Assembly: GCF_044762665.1 (NCBI RefSeq)
Contig: NZ_JBIWES010000016.1
Coordinates: 17,329-81,328 of the forward strand
Direction: 5' to 3'
Origin: Peribacillus frigoritolerans_B
GTDB lineage: Bacteria; Bacillota; Bacilli; Bacillales; DSM-1321
DNA length: 64,000 nucleotides
Shown: piece after piece, positions 18,391 to 27,949 of the stretch
Layout: every line of letters begins with the position of its first letter
How positions within the stretch are numbered: the stretch's first letter is position 1
The notes under the pieces: model-generated
Told to the model about the DNA's origin: nothing
Seen by the model: only the letters and a program-made list of their open reading frames with translations
The model's database searches: none
Program-made: the position numbers and the translations under genes

Positions 18391-18507
18391 ATGTTTGAAT
18401 ATATCTGCCATGATTGTGATGTACGTGAATTCTCTTGCCAAGTGGAAGTGAAAAAGAAATGTGAGAAGTGCGGTGAAATGATGGATCACATTGAAATGGA
18501 GGAATAG
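18391..18507 (+). CDS. 38-residue zinc-ribbon-like protein
   Basis: ATG 18391 behind AGGAAGGA encodes 38 residues with two cysteine pairs (CHDC and CEKCGE), a mini zinc-ribbon pattern, and an acidic tail. It is the first of four closely packed small genes (18391-19078). Function unknown. Confidence 0.6.
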   Translation: MFEYICHDCDVREFSCQVEVKKKCEKCGEMMDHIEMEE

Positions 18508-18510
18508 ATC

Positions 18511-18672
18511 ATGAATGAAGTCGATAAGGCCAAAAAATTAAAAGTGAATCTGAATGTAAGAAGAAGATTTTATGATTTTATCGACTTGTCATTTGATTTA
18601 AAGGAAGAATCTTTATTTTTCGAATTAACCGCAGCGTTAAAAAATTTCAAGAAGGGAAAATCCAAAGGTTAA
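18511..18672 (+). CDS. 53-residue basic small protein
   Basis: ATG 18511 with GGAGG 9 nt upstream, 3 nt after the previous stop. The 53-residue peptide is lysine/arginine-rich at both ends (LNVRRRFYDFIDLSFDLKEE, then KNFKKGKSKG) and helical. It may bind nucleic acid; no family is recognised. Confidence 0.55.
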   Translation: MNEVDKAKKLKVNLNVRRRFYDFIDLSFDLKEESLFFELTAALKNFKKGKSKG

Positions 18673-18688
18673 AACTTTAAGGGGGATG

Positions 18689-18874
18689 ATGTCTATAGCA
18701 GCATTTCTTGAATTCAAATATAAAACGGTAGGACATAAAGCTTTCATTGCTAATTCAAAGGATTTGAAAGATATACTCGACCGTTATGAAATTAATCCTT
18801 ATTTTCTCTTTGATATCAAGGTAAATGATAAAGATGTAACCGTTGATAATATCGTAAGGAAATTAAGCAGCTAA
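18689..18874 (+). CDS. 61-residue hypothetical protein
   Basis: Third gene of the small-gene cluster. AAGGGGG lies directly before two ATGs (18686 and 18689); spacing favours the second. It is a soluble alpha/beta peptide (SIAAFLEFKYKTVGHKAFIA, then DLKDILDRYEIN). Function unknown. Confidence 0.55.
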   Translation: MSIAAFLEFKYKTVGHKAFIANSKDLKDILDRYEINPYFLFDIKVNDKDVTVDNIVRKLSS

Positions 18875-18898
18875 AATATACTGGGGAGGCTACACGTT

Positions 18899-19078
18899 AT
18901 GTCATTCTTTTTAGTCAATAGAAATCCTGATGGAAATACCATGTTTTCTTACCTTTGCGAATTGTTTTTTCAAAACAATCTAGATGTACCAAGAAATATG
19001 GATAATTGGAGTAAGAACAAAATGAGGAATAAGATTTATCAATTTGAAAACAGATATGGTCCAGGTCAAAATTTTTAA
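18899..19078 (+). CDS. 59-residue hypothetical protein
   Basis: ATG 18899 with GGGGAGG 10 nt upstream. The asparagine- and aromatic-rich peptide begins SFFLVNRNPDGNTMFSYLCE. Last gene of the small-gene cluster, followed by a terminator at 19131. Function unknown. Confidence 0.5.
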   Translation: MSFFLVNRNPDGNTMFSYLCELFFQNNLDVPRNMDNWSKNKMRNKIYQFENRYGPGQNF

Positions 19079-19130
19079 GGGCTGAAACAAAAAGAGTAAC
19101 ACAGGAAAATGAACCACATCCAATGCGATA

Positions 19131-19166
19131 AAAAGGATTCCTGGCAGAATCCTTTTCCCTCTTTTT
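19131..19166 (+). terminator. Terminator of the small-gene cluster
   Basis: AAAAGGATTC pairs with GAATCCTTTT across a 6-nt loop, followed by CCCTCTTTTT. Confidence 0.75.
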
Positions 19167-19198
19167 GTTTACAGGTTATTATTATAACAAAAAGAGGG
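19157..19198. repeat. 13-bp perfect inverted repeat
   Basis: CCCTCTTTTTGTT (19157-19169) is repeated in inverse as AACAAAAAGAGGG (19186-19198), ending just before the ribosome site of the 19210 gene. It could be a second terminator stem or an operator for that gene. Confidence 0.5.
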
Positions 19199-19209
19199 AG
19201 TTTTGAAAC

Positions 19210-19452
19210 ATGGATAACTTTATGCATGATGCTCGTGCGACAAACCTATTGGGTGACGAATTCCCGGCTGTGGGACAAAGGCGAGTAATTGTCAAGGACG
19301 ACGGTACAGAGTGGGAGGTTGAAGTCGTAGAGACCGGAAAACCTGAATGGACGTATGAAAACGGGATAATCATCGGTGCGGTAACAGATATCAAATACAA
19401 ATTTATCGAAGAAGTCCGGCCATCATCTAAAGGTAAGTTGCGGCTGGTATAA
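19210..19452 (+). CDS. 80-residue hypothetical protein
   Basis: ATG 19210 with AGAGGGAG upstream encodes a beta-rich soluble protein (QRRVIVKDDGTEWEVEVVET, then IIIGAVTDIKYKFIEEV). Base composition is higher in G and C than the neighbours. No family is recognised. Confidence 0.55.
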   Translation: MDNFMHDARATNLLGDEFPAVGQRRVIVKDDGTEWEVEVVETGKPEWTYENGIIIGAVTDIKYKFIEEVRPSSKGKLRLV

Positions 19453-19468
19453 AAAGGGGCCTTGCTTA

Positions 19469-19600
19469 ATGAAAAAAGCAACTTGTCTATTTTGCGGGAA
19501 TAAAGATTCAGCTAAAAAAATGGTGAAACAAATTTCTTTTATTTAAGGCCAGGATCAATGGATTCACTTTTTCTGCAAAGGGAAGGGAGTAAAATCGTGA
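19469..19600 (+). pseudogene. Small cysteine protein gene broken by an in-frame stop
   Basis: From ATG 19469 (AAGGGG upstream) the frame reads MKKATCLFCGNKDSAKKMVK..., meets TAA at 19544-19546 and continues in the same frame as GQDQWIHFFCKGKG to TGA at 19598-19600. The two cysteine clusters on either side suggest one small zinc-binding protein killed by a nonsense change. Confidence 0.5.
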
Positions 19601-19818
19601 ATAGATGGACATATTGATCGGAGTTTATTATCGGATGTTGGATATTTCTTTTTATAATAATGGGAGGGGTCTTAGTCCTCTGCGTTTGGACTAATGTTTT
19701 TAATATTTCAATTCTTAAAGCGATATGGAATGCCTTTTTATATGCTTCTGCTGGTACGTTATTTAACTATATCGTTGGTGTTTTGTTTTATCCAATCATT
19801 AAGGAGCTTAATGAATAA
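19597..19818 (+). pseudogene. Small membrane protein gene with an early stop
   Basis: GTG 19597 overlaps the previous stop and reads MNRWTY, then TGA at 19615-19617, then a hydrophobic frame with two membrane helices up to TAA 19818. Internal ATG 19660 could still start a 52-residue membrane protein, but it lacks a clear ribosome site. This is a probable second nonsense mutation within 100 bp. Confidence 0.45.
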
Positions 19819-19829
19819 GGGAGGTAACA

Positions 19830-20307
19830 ATGGAAGGTAAAACACATATCGCCGGTGGCGTAGCTGCTGGCGTTTTTTATTTAACTTATGGTGAACCTGT
19901 TGATTCGGAGTTACTTTTTATAGGGAGCTGCGTCCTTGGCGCGTTAATTCCTGATATAGACCATACAGGATCCACGTTAGGCAGAAAGGTTCCTTTATTG
20001 GACGATATAATAAGTGGGGTTTTCGGTCATCGAACAATTACTCACAGCCTATTGTTCATAATCCTGGCTTTCATCCTGTTTAAATGGACCTCATGGCCTC
20101 CAGATTTAGAGTTCGGCATCTTGATAGGCCATAGCCAGCCATTTGTTGTTGGATGCTCTCACAGAGCAAGGGATTCAGTTTTTATGGCCTTTTAAAATTA
20201 AGATAGGTTTGCCCTTTGGGATTACTACTGGGGGAATGTTAGAAAAAGTATTTATGGCCATGCTTATATCATTTATAGGATATTATGGATATACAACTTA
20301 TTTGTAA
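19830..20307 (+). pseudogene. YdjM-family membrane metal-dependent hydrolase, frameshifted
   Basis: From ATG 19830 (GGGAGG upstream) the frame encodes THIAGGVAAGVFYL, LIPDIDHTGSTLGRK and FGHRTITHSLLF: the DIDH and HRxxTHS motifs of the YdjM/LexA-regulated membrane hydrolase family. Near 20130 the frame slips by one base; the rest (ASHLLLDALTEQGIQFLWPF, ending TTYL) continues in another frame to TAA 20305-20307. Rejoining the parts gives a normal family length of about 158 residues. A sequencing error cannot be excluded, but neighbouring genes are also broken. Confidence 0.7.
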
Positions 20308-20331
20308 AATTTATACTGGGGGATAACTACA

Positions 20332-21294
20332 ATGGGAGTCAAAATAGATAAAGCCTTTTACATTAAAACAAAAAAAATAATATCGAATTTCGAAGCTGAT
20401 AAACAGGGATTGACTGGGGAAAAATTCAGTTGTCCAATTTGCAATGCAACGTTATCATTTACTAAACATTTTGAAAAGAACTACCCTAATAAAGTGGTTA
20501 AAGTATCGCCTTTTTTTTCATTAATACCAAAAGTTGTTCATAATGAAGATTGCAAGTATAACACCGCCGGACGAGTTAAAAAAATAATGAAAAAAGCCAT
20601 TGAATTAAAGGATTTTATCGAAATGGATCCTTCCAAAAAGCCAATTATTCGTCTACAGGTCGTTACCGAGGAATTAGAATCCAAGGAAAACCCAAAAGAC
20701 GATGTTCCAAATGAAAATGATGCTCATGAAATGGAAGTTGAAAATGATGGTTCGTTGTCTCCATATTTAAGTGCAATGAAACAAATAATGATATTACGTT
20801 CAGAAGTTGAAAATAATAACGTTTTGAAATCAGAAATTAAATTAAAGTATAAAAAGAAAATGGTGAGTTGGGATAATTTTTATTTTGGTCAAAAAGAAGT
20901 GGAATATATTAAATTAACAAAATACCTTGATAAAAAGAGCATACCCAAACATCCGGTATGTATAGAGGGTTATATAACAAAACCATTAGAATATGTTAAA
21001 TTCCCTAATAAGAGTGAATTTCATAAAGTGTTTATAGAAATGCCGTATATTAATGGTCTAGATGATGAGGGAAAGAAAGAGATCCCATCTGTTTCTTTTT
21101 TAATTCCAATTGAAATGGAACACATCAAAAGAAAAATAGAAAGTGAAATGCAAAAAGGAAATAATCAAATAGTAGCATATGGTAAACCATATTTTAAAAA
21201 AAATACAGGCAGACAACCCTTAACGGAATATCATAATGTTACCCTTTATATCAATAAAAAAGCACAATTTCATTGTTTCAATGATACTATGTAA
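20332..21294 (+). CDS. Hypothetical 320-residue protein with an N-terminal zinc cluster
   Basis: ATG 20332 behind CTGGGGGA. The N-terminus has CPICNATLSF and a later HNEDCKYN (residues about 34-85), a possible zinc site; the middle is acidic and the C-terminal half (about 180-315) is alpha/beta. No family is recognised. It converges on the conjugation operon, sharing the terminator at 21298-21327. Confidence 0.6.
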   Translation: MGVKIDKAFYIKTKKIISNFEADKQGLTGEKFSCPICNATLSFTKHFEKNYPNKVVKVSPFFSLIPKVVHNEDCKYNTAGRVKKIMKKAIELKDFIEMDPSKKPIIRLQVVTEELESKENPKDDVPNENDAHEMEVENDGSLSPYLSAMKQIMILRSEVENNNVLKSEIKLKYKKKMVSWDNFYFGQKEVEYIKLTKYLDKKSIPKHPVCIEGYITKPLEYVKFPNKSEFHKVFIEMPYINGLDDEGKKEIPSVSFLIPIEMEHIKRKIESEMQKGNNQIVAYGKPYFKKNTGRQPLTEYHNVTLYINKKAQFHCFNDTM

Positions 21295-21297
21295 ACT

Positions 21298-21327
21298 AAA
21301 AAAGCTGTCCTATTGGATAGCTTTTTT
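21298..21327. terminator. Bidirectional terminator between convergent operons
   Basis: AAAAAAGCTGTCC and GGATAGCTTTTTT form a stem around TATT, with A-run and T-run on the two sides. It overlaps the stop codon of the minus-strand hydrolase gene. Confidence 0.8.
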
Positions 21328-22489
21328 AGTTGACTCTGATAACAACACCTTTATATCTAGCTCCCCAGTATCCTGAGTTCATGCTGGCATAAGCTACACC
21401 TGTGCTGGATTGTGATCCGATGAATTTTCCGTTTCCTGCATAAAAACCAACATGGCCATTCTTTTTATAAGAATCAAAGAAAATCAGATCACCAACTTGG
21501 ATATCCTTTGCCGGTACCCGTTTTCCTTGTGTAAGGAGGGTATCTGTGTTTCCTACAGCCCAATTAATGCCATTGGCTTTAAGCATCGCGTAAATAAATC
21601 CACTGCAGTCAAACCATCCTTTATCTATTTGTCCCTGGGTTCTTCCTCCACCCCAAACATATTTGGTCTTTTTCTTCGTCCATGCATCTGCCGATTCCAT
21701 AACTCCTTTCATGCCACCATTAGCAGGAATGGAACCACCGGTATTTCCCCCGACGCTAACCTCTTTGTAACCAGAAACAAAAGCTGCAGCAAATCCCAAA
21801 ACATCATTTACATACTCAGTTGAATGGTTATAAGCAAAAACGGCCTCTTTTATTCTTCCATCTGCAGCTCCACTAGCTGCTAAATATTTGGCTGCGGTAT
21901 GCATGGCATCTTTTAAATTCATAGGATCTGCGCGGCCATCCCCATCACCATCCGTACCATAACCACCATATTTTTTTATCTTTTTAGGGTCCGTTAAGAT
22001 GTTATTAGGAATCATGGCATTCCCAAGGTTTGTTCCTCCTGGGTATGACCATCCAATCCACGTTAATGGCATGAATTGCATGTGTCCTATAGCGCCGACT
22101 GGACTTATCATAGGGGAAATAGTCGAGAACCTTGTTTCGACCCTGTGGTGAGCTGCTAACAGGTTCCAAGGTACGTTGTATTTTGCTCCTGCTTCTTTAT
22201 AGACCGGAATATATTCTGCAGGTATCTCATTAGCACCAAATTCAGTAATATTTCCAACTTGCCATCCTCCGTCTCCGCCTTCAGCATCAAAGAAATCTTT
22301 TTCATGGAAAGAAAAGGAGAGAATCAGGCCAGCAATCAAAAAAATGAAAAAAATAATACCAATCGCAATAAGGATTGGTATCTTCAAATATGTTAGGGCT
22401 ATTTTTTTTACGGCCAGTTTACCTACATCAGCAGCAACACTTTGTTTCTTAGGTTTCTCTTGGAATTGAGGTTCACCCATTGCTAACAT
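21326..22489 (-). CDS. Conjugation cell-wall hydrolase: lytic transglycosylase plus NlpC/P60 (TcpG/CwlT type)
   Basis: A 387-residue membrane-anchored bifunctional enzyme: one membrane segment (about 40-60), a lytic transglycosylase domain (about 95-225, with NLLAAHHRVETRFS and GAIGHMQFMP) and an NlpC/P60 endopeptidase (about 265-387, with FDCSGFIYAM cysteine and KNGHVGFYAG histidine). It cuts glycan strands and stem peptides to let the conjugation channel cross the wall. Its start overlaps the previous gene by 17 nt, and AAGGAGTGA lies at the start; ATG at 22489 or 22480 may be used. Last gene of the conjugation operon. Confidence 0.92.
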   Translation of the reverse strand: MLAMGEPQFQEKPKKQSVAADVGKLAVKKIALTYLKIPILIAIGIIFFIFLIAGLILSFSFHEKDFFDAEGGDGGWQVGNITEFGANEIPAEYIPVYKEAGAKYNVPWNLLAAHHRVETRFSTISPMISPVGAIGHMQFMPLTWIGWSYPGGTNLGNAMIPNNILTDPKKIKKYGGYGTDGDGDGRADPMNLKDAMHTAAKYLAASGAADGRIKEAVFAYNHSTEYVNDVLGFAAAFVSGYKEVSVGGNTGGSIPANGGMKGVMESADAWTKKKTKYVWGGGRTQGQIDKGWFDCSGFIYAMLKANGINWAVGNTDTLLTQGKRVPAKDIQVGDLIFFDSYKKNGHVGFYAGNGKFIGSQSSTGVAYASMNSGYWGARYKGVVIRVN

Positions 22490-23105
22490 TCACTCCTTCC
22501 ACTTTCCATTCTCCGAATGTTTTTTTCAAAGCGATAATCAATGAAGTTTCTAATGGTATATCTTTATCTTCAAGGGAATTAACTGTTTTTTGTTGTAAAA
22601 CTACATTGTACATGAGCGTGTATTTATCAGCTGTATCAATCGGATAAGCTTCATAACTATCCACCTCACTTTTAACGAGCGCCAGGGGCCTTCTAGGAGG
22701 ATTTTTATCCCATTCATGAGCCATCACTTCCGACATGTAAGGCTTCGCGTTCTGGATGAATTCTAGAGGTTTTTCACTGTCATAATTTCCATATGCCTGA
22801 GCAAAATTTTCAGCCACTTCCTGCGCTATTGCTTTATCTTCCTCTTTGATATATTCAGATCCTGGGATGCTTTCTGATTCAATTTGTTCTTGTTCTTCCG
22901 TTAATTCTAATTCTGAAGGAGAGGAATCCGGTGTATCGGACTCTTTCCCTTCGGTTTTTTCCGTTTTAGGTTCTTCTTTTGTTGTTGCTTCATCTTGATT
23001 ATTGGCGGTCCATATGATGCCCATAATCAGTGTGGGAATGGCTAGTAAAGCGAAAAGGATCATTTTATGGCTTTTTTTTGTTAAATCTAATTTCATTTTC
23101 TTCAC
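22473..23105 (-). CDS. Conjugation-operon membrane protein
   Basis: A 210-residue protein with one N-terminal membrane segment (about 14-30), an acidic low-complexity linker (about 35-85), and an extracellular domain (about 90-205) whose pattern (AQEVAENFAQAYGNYDSEKP) resembles NTF2/VirB8-like domains of Gram-positive conjugation proteins such as TcpC. It overlaps its neighbours by 4 and 17 nt. Probably a channel scaffold subunit; the exact homologue is uncertain. Confidence 0.65.
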   Translation of the reverse strand: MKKMKLDLTKKSHKMILFALLAIPTLIMGIIWTANNQDEATTKEEPKTEKTEGKESDTPDSSPSELELTEEQEQIESESIPGSEYIKEEDKAIAQEVAENFAQAYGNYDSEKPLEFIQNAKPYMSEVMAHEWDKNPPRRPLALVKSEVDSYEAYPIDTADKYTLMYNVVLQQKTVNSLEDKDIPLETSLIIALKKTFGEWKVEGVNVSNG

Positions 23106-25054
23106 TCCTGATTTCTGTTTTTAGGTTCAATACTATGATTATTTGTTGTAGTTGGGCGGTTTCTTAATTCTGGTTTATGAGATTGATTAGCAGCTGCACG
23201 TTCAGCCAACCTATCTTTAAGAACAGGTTTTCCTTTTAATTGGACGTTTTCTCTAGCAATATGAGCGTGACCACCTTTTTCTAATGTTTTTTCAAGGCTT
23301 TCTAAATTACGGCGATCATTAAGCGTTTGTTCTGGTTGTCTATTTGTCTTTAAGTCTTTATTCAAGATTGGTTGAGCATTCACCTGGGGTTGAGTTACTT
23401 TTTCTTGATTATTTACGATGTTTTCTTGTTTTCGTTCGGCCAGTGGTGCGTTAGATGCAGCCTTTTGATTAGAATATCTTTCAAAACCGGAACCATTGGA
23501 AGCAGCAACAACTTTATTTGGTGTATTTCTTTCTTTTGTTGTATACATTGGGTGTCTCATTTGATCAACCATGCCGACTCCTGGTTTAGCTTTCAATTTA
23601 TTGTAACCAGTACGTTCAGCAAGTGTTTGAGTAGGTTTTTGTGTAAATGGTTTTGTGATTTTATTGACATATTTTCTCGTTTTAAAGTATGACTTTTTAA
23701 AATCGCTAATATTTTGCCCTACATTGTTATTCACATTGGCTTTTCTGAAAGGAGTCGTTACAGCGTTCAAGATTTCATTGCGTTTAACCCAAACAGCTAC
23801 AGCACAAATGATTTGGATGATGAATAAGAGAATGTAACCCTTTTTAGGGTCCATCGAATTATAGACCATGCTAGAAATGGAGAAGTAAATGGTGGTTAAA
23901 AGAGCCAAAGCAATTTTCATATAAAAAGCATGAAGTAATTTCATGATGACATTTGTTGCAGTATTGCTGAAAGCTGGTATTAATCCGATAAGGAAAGCAA
24001 CCGGAGTAAACACGGCAAAGATCAAAACTAAAACCTGATAAAAAATCATGGAGCAAGCTAATAATAATAAGATGGTGCCAAGTATACCGTTAGCGATTAA
24101 AACAAAAACCAGGATAATGAACCGATCGTTTAAGGATTCAGGTTTCATATTGCCATTCTTCAATTCTTTCACTTCGTAATCAATAGCATCTTTTCTTTCC
24201 TTTGAATAAACCTTAGATTTAAGTATGGTATCAACACGAGAACCTTTTTTATCCCATTGCTTTTCGATTTTTTCCTGATCAGGACTGCCAAAATTCAATA
24301 GTAAGTATGGATTCTTAACCATGAGATTAAAAATTTGGTTTCTCATGGAGGCCATTCCTTCACTTTCATCATATTTACCTGGTGAAGTGGTAGTAAGGGA
24401 AAAGCTTAAAACGTCATTTTGCACTTCGCTAACACCATCATTAAATTCCTTTAAAATCCAATCGGAATTTGTAAAGAAACCAAGTCCAATGGTCAAGATA
24501 ATAAGTGTTCCTAAAACTCCTGACATAGCAGCAGAGGTGGCTCTTTTAATAATTCCGATATAGGCGGCCCAAACGCCAACTATTACAAGAATGGAGGTAG
24601 CCAAGTAAGGCCATAATCCTTTGCTAGCAAATCCACCAGGTCCGAAACCTGAAATGGATTTAATGACGGTAGAAATATCATCTGCAAAATCCGATACAAT
24701 ATTTAATTCATAGGCTTCGGAAACTAAGGTTCCGACTGTAGCAGCAATAATTTTATTGAATCCCCATAATGTGGAGTTCATCATGGATATACCTTGATTC
24801 ATTTGTTTTCCTACTCCATCATCCCATCCCCAAGGCATAAGATCAGAGAGTTGATCATCTTCTAATTGTGTTTCCATGCCATATCTAGATAAAGGATATT
24901 GGTTGTATTCGAGTTTTATTTTACCTTCATGATCTTTCTTTTCTTCCTGGGGAAGAAGACTATCCATCATATCCGCGGCGCCAACTGGCGCCGATGGGAT
25001 AAATGTTAGAAAAAGTACAGATAAGAGAAGGATGCCTATTTGGATTTTTTTCAT
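23102..25054 (-). CDS. TcpH/VirB6-like polytopic conjugation protein
   Basis: This 650-residue protein has a signal peptide (about 1-27, cut near APVGAA), then about seven to eight membrane segments (about 145-435) and a long basic, asparagine/glutamine-rich cytoplasmic tail (about 445-650). The layout matches the VirB6-like membrane core (TcpH of pCW3, CD3337/EF1877 family) of Gram-positive conjugation systems. It lies directly after the VirB4-like ATPase gene, as expected. Confidence 0.8.
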   Translation of the reverse strand: MKKIQIGILLLSVLFLTFIPSAPVGAADMMDSLLPQEEKKDHEGKIKLEYNQYPLSRYGMETQLEDDQLSDLMPWGWDDGVGKQMNQGISMMNSTLWGFNKIIAATVGTLVSEAYELNIVSDFADDISTVIKSISGFGPGGFASKGLWPYLATSILVIVGVWAAYIGIIKRATSAAMSGVLGTLIILTIGLGFFTNSDWILKEFNDGVSEVQNDVLSFSLTTTSPGKYDESEGMASMRNQIFNLMVKNPYLLLNFGSPDQEKIEKQWDKKGSRVDTILKSKVYSKERKDAIDYEVKELKNGNMKPESLNDRFIILVFVLIANGILGTILLLLACSMIFYQVLVLIFAVFTPVAFLIGLIPAFSNTATNVIMKLLHAFYMKIALALLTTIYFSISSMVYNSMDPKKGYILLFIIQIICAVAVWVKRNEILNAVTTPFRKANVNNNVGQNISDFKKSYFKTRKYVNKITKPFTQKPTQTLAERTGYNKLKAKPGVGMVDQMRHPMYTTKERNTPNKVVAASNGSGFERYSNQKAASNAPLAERKQENIVNNQEKVTQPQVNAQPILNKDLKTNRQPEQTLNDRRNLESLEKTLEKGGHAHIARENVQLKGKPVLKDRLAERAAANQSHKPELRNRPTTTNNHSIEPKNRNQE

Positions 25055-25067
25055 TTTTTTACACTCC

Positions 25068-27557
25068 TTAAGTTAGAACCAATTCTTTTTGAACTTCTGT
25101 TTCAGTTTCTTGGTCAATAGGTGGACGAGTATCAAAGGCATGATCCAAATCCTTGAACCAGGCGTTTAATTGAACAATTCCGATTCTTCCGTATATGTCT
25201 TGCATGAAGCATTCACCAACATTTAAATTCTGAATACGTTCGATTAATTGATCTGTAGGTTCAATTCCAAGGAATTTCAAACTATTAGCTGCTTCTTTGT
25301 GGTCTGAATTTTGAAAAACGAATTTCATTCCAACCAAATTTTTTGTATTTTCATCTATATCATTTGTTGCTTGGGTGGCCCGAATAAGTCCTGCGTTCAT
25401 CGCTCGACCTTCCCTACTAACTCTATCTAAAATATCCCTTCCGATATCTGTCTTTTCCATGAACCAGGATTCATCGAAAAAGGCAATTTTCACAAGATTT
25501 CTAGGTTGGTGGATGAATTCAAGAGCGAATTCCCCGATCGGGAACATCATGGCCATCGATAACATTTCTTCCATATTGAAATCTTCGGATTTTTTATTTT
25601 TCGGTGGCATTTTTAAATTTTGGATTTGAAGAACAGTAAGAGCGTTATCGATATCAAGGGCATCAACATCGCTTCCATCCCCGAATAGAAGGGAAGCGAA
25701 AGATAAATCTCTATAAGTTTCTAAATAAGCGCCCATATCATAACCTTTTGAGCCTTCTGGATGATCTTTTAATTTGCTTATGATTTTATTCATGCATGGA
25801 GTTGGCTCCGCAGCTACATCACGAACTGCGTTTCTTATGGCCACCCAACCATTTTGATTGTTCCGTTGGTCAAGCTTGGTAAGGTATGTGCAAATAACTA
25901 AGGCTAATTTTTCAGCAGCCTTCAAATCCTTACAAATGATGAAGGGATCTAATCGTCCTTTATTGCGTTCATTCGCTTCAAGGGTAATCACGTTTACTTC
26001 ATGGCCAATATCCCTAAGTAATTCTTTCCACTTTGTTCTGTCACCCTTGGGATCTACGACAAACCCTTTAGCGCCAGCCAAAATCGCCAGATATAACATA
26101 AGATCGGCTCCATATGATTTACCGGAACCTTTTGAGCCGATGAAATCCATCGATAGGGAACGGGATTTCGCTCCTGCAAGTCCTTGCGTATATCTTCTAA
26201 TATCAATGTAAACGGCTTGATCATCACCATGGGTTCCTACACAGAATCCATTGCTATCGCCAATTTGAGTGGTGGCACCAAACATTCCGGCTGCTAATGC
26301 TCCTGGCTCCATCATCTGAACATAGGAATTAACGTATTGTTTAGAACCGGGTATGAATTCATTAAACAATTTGTATTGATCAGATAGTGGCTGTTCCAGT
26401 TGAAATTTAAAGTCCGCATATAAATCTTTTGTGGCTCTAATTCTTGATTTAAGTTCTTCCTCATTAGAAGCAGATACACAAAATGCTACCGTAACAAAGA
26501 GTTGAGGGTTTTTTGTAACATTCGTTGCAATCTCTAATTCTCTAGCAAGTGATACATTCTCTGAAACTTCATATGTTGATTCGTTATTGGTGCTGGCTGC
26601 GTGTTCATCAAGGTTTTTAAGTTCTTTTTTCTTATTTCTGACCATTTGCATAACTTTTCTATGATCTAAGCTGCTAGATCTGATCGATATTTCCACCGGA
26701 AAATCAAGGGTTTGAATGGCAAAAATCCATTCCGTATCGATATTGATTAATCCATCAGTTGGGATATAGGAAATGGTTAGGAAAGCACAGTGGCCATTTT
26801 TTACTTCACCATCAACAGCCTGTGTCAAAAGAATTTTTCTTGGGTTTGTAAATCCGTCAACGATTCCCTCTGTTAAATGTAATAGGTTAAGGGGTTTTCT
26901 TGCCTTGATAGTTGGTTGGTAAGATGGTTTGAAATCTTTGTTATGTGGAGGGATGCCAATCCCACGATAAAAGTTTCTGCGAATCAACCATTGATAATCG
27001 TCTTCATCGATTCTTCTTGCGTGTACATGAGAAGAAACGAATTTGAAATATAAGTTTTCTAATCGATTTGCTCTGTCAATGTCTGTTCCAGCGATATCTT
27101 GTTCTTCCAAGCCCATTTTTGCGAATATTTCATTCACAACACTTTTTACATTTTCAATGATGTTTTTTATAGTCAGTTCAAATTCATCTGTTTTTGGCAG
27201 TTTAATACCGATAAAAAAATGATAATCGCTTGATTCAGATCCAACAGCGTTTTCAATGATTGGCGCTACTTCTTCAACATGGCGAATGGCCTCATCTTTA
27301 AGTGGTCCTTTTATTGTTTTCTTAAATTGTTCATGCTTATCAAGGACCGAGTGGAATTTAGGAAGAATTAAAAGGTGGGTATCAACACCAATATTGGCGA
27401 AAAACGTTTCGAGTCGAGAAGAGATAGATGCTTTTTTGTTATCGGATAGAAAATCATATTCAAAGCCTATTAGTTCATAGAAAGCCCAGGACTCATTGTC
27501 CTGGGTGAATAAGATATTTTTTTCATAATATTTGATTGGAAATTGAATTTCGTTCAT
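25068..27557 (-). CDS. VirB4/TcpF-like conjugation ATPase
   Basis: An 829-residue ATPase with a Walker A motif DFIGSKGSGKSYGAD (about residues 455-470), Walker B VKIAFFDESW, and the arginine/glutamine region IRATQATNDI. It powers assembly of the mating channel and is the most conserved component of Gram-positive conjugation systems (VirB4, TcpF, ConE). AAGGAG precedes ATG 27557, and the gene overlaps the TcpE-like gene by ATGA. Confidence 0.93.
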   Translation of the reverse strand: MNEIQFPIKYYEKNILFTQDNESWAFYELIGFEYDFLSDNKKASISSRLETFFANIGVDTHLLILPKFHSVLDKHEQFKKTIKGPLKDEAIRHVEEVAPIIENAVGSESSDYHFFIGIKLPKTDEFELTIKNIIENVKSVVNEIFAKMGLEEQDIAGTDIDRANRLENLYFKFVSSHVHARRIDEDDYQWLIRRNFYRGIGIPPHNKDFKPSYQPTIKARKPLNLLHLTEGIVDGFTNPRKILLTQAVDGEVKNGHCAFLTISYIPTDGLINIDTEWIFAIQTLDFPVEISIRSSSLDHRKVMQMVRNKKKELKNLDEHAASTNNESTYEVSENVSLARELEIATNVTKNPQLFVTVAFCVSASNEEELKSRIRATKDLYADFKFQLEQPLSDQYKLFNEFIPGSKQYVNSYVQMMEPGALAAGMFGATTQIGDSNGFCVGTHGDDQAVYIDIRRYTQGLAGAKSRSLSMDFIGSKGSGKSYGADLMLYLAILAGAKGFVVDPKGDRTKWKELLRDIGHEVNVITLEANERNKGRLDPFIICKDLKAAEKLALVICTYLTKLDQRNNQNGWVAIRNAVRDVAAEPTPCMNKIISKLKDHPEGSKGYDMGAYLETYRDLSFASLLFGDGSDVDALDIDNALTVLQIQNLKMPPKNKKSEDFNMEEMLSMAMMFPIGEFALEFIHQPRNLVKIAFFDESWFMEKTDIGRDILDRVSREGRAMNAGLIRATQATNDIDENTKNLVGMKFVFQNSDHKEAANSLKFLGIEPTDQLIERIQNLNVGECFMQDIYGRIGIVQLNAWFKDLDHAFDTRPPIDQETETEVQKELVLT

Positions 27558-27946
27558 TCCGAATCAACTCCTTTTCTATATGTCACATTCGTTTTATATT
27601 GATATTTGGCAGGTTTTTCAGCTTTTTCATATTTGCTATAGGTTTTTGCAGATAGTTGGTATTGAATAAAGTTTAGTAAGAAAATATGAGGCGCTTTTCC
27701 ATCAAGTTTAAATTTGGTGAAGAACCAAGTTAATCCGACTGGGATTGCAACGTAATTGATCAACCACCAGGATTCCATGAAACCGAATCCTGGTAATTTG
27801 ACCAATATGACCATGGCTAGGAGAGAGGAAGCAAAGAATCCTATTTGTCTAAACGAGACAGGGAATGGAAGTTCAACATCAAGTAGAGAATATAGGATTC
27901 TTTCATACCTCACGAGAGGCGTATAAACTTTGACTTGTTTTCTCAT
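27554..27946 (-). CDS. TcpE-family conjugation membrane protein
   Basis: A 130-residue protein with two membrane segments (about 32-50 and 58-78) and a basic C-terminus. Size, topology and position directly before the VirB4-like ATPase match the TcpE/PrgI-type family, needed for channel formation. The last four bases overlap the ATPase start. Confidence 0.8.
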   Translation of the reverse strand: MRKQVKVYTPLVRYERILYSLLDVELPFPVSFRQIGFFASSLLAMVILVKLPGFGFMESWWLINYVAIPVGLTWFFTKFKLDGKAPHIFLLNFIQYQLSAKTYSKYEKAEKPAKYQYKTNVTYRKGVDSE

Positions 27947-27949
27947 TTC

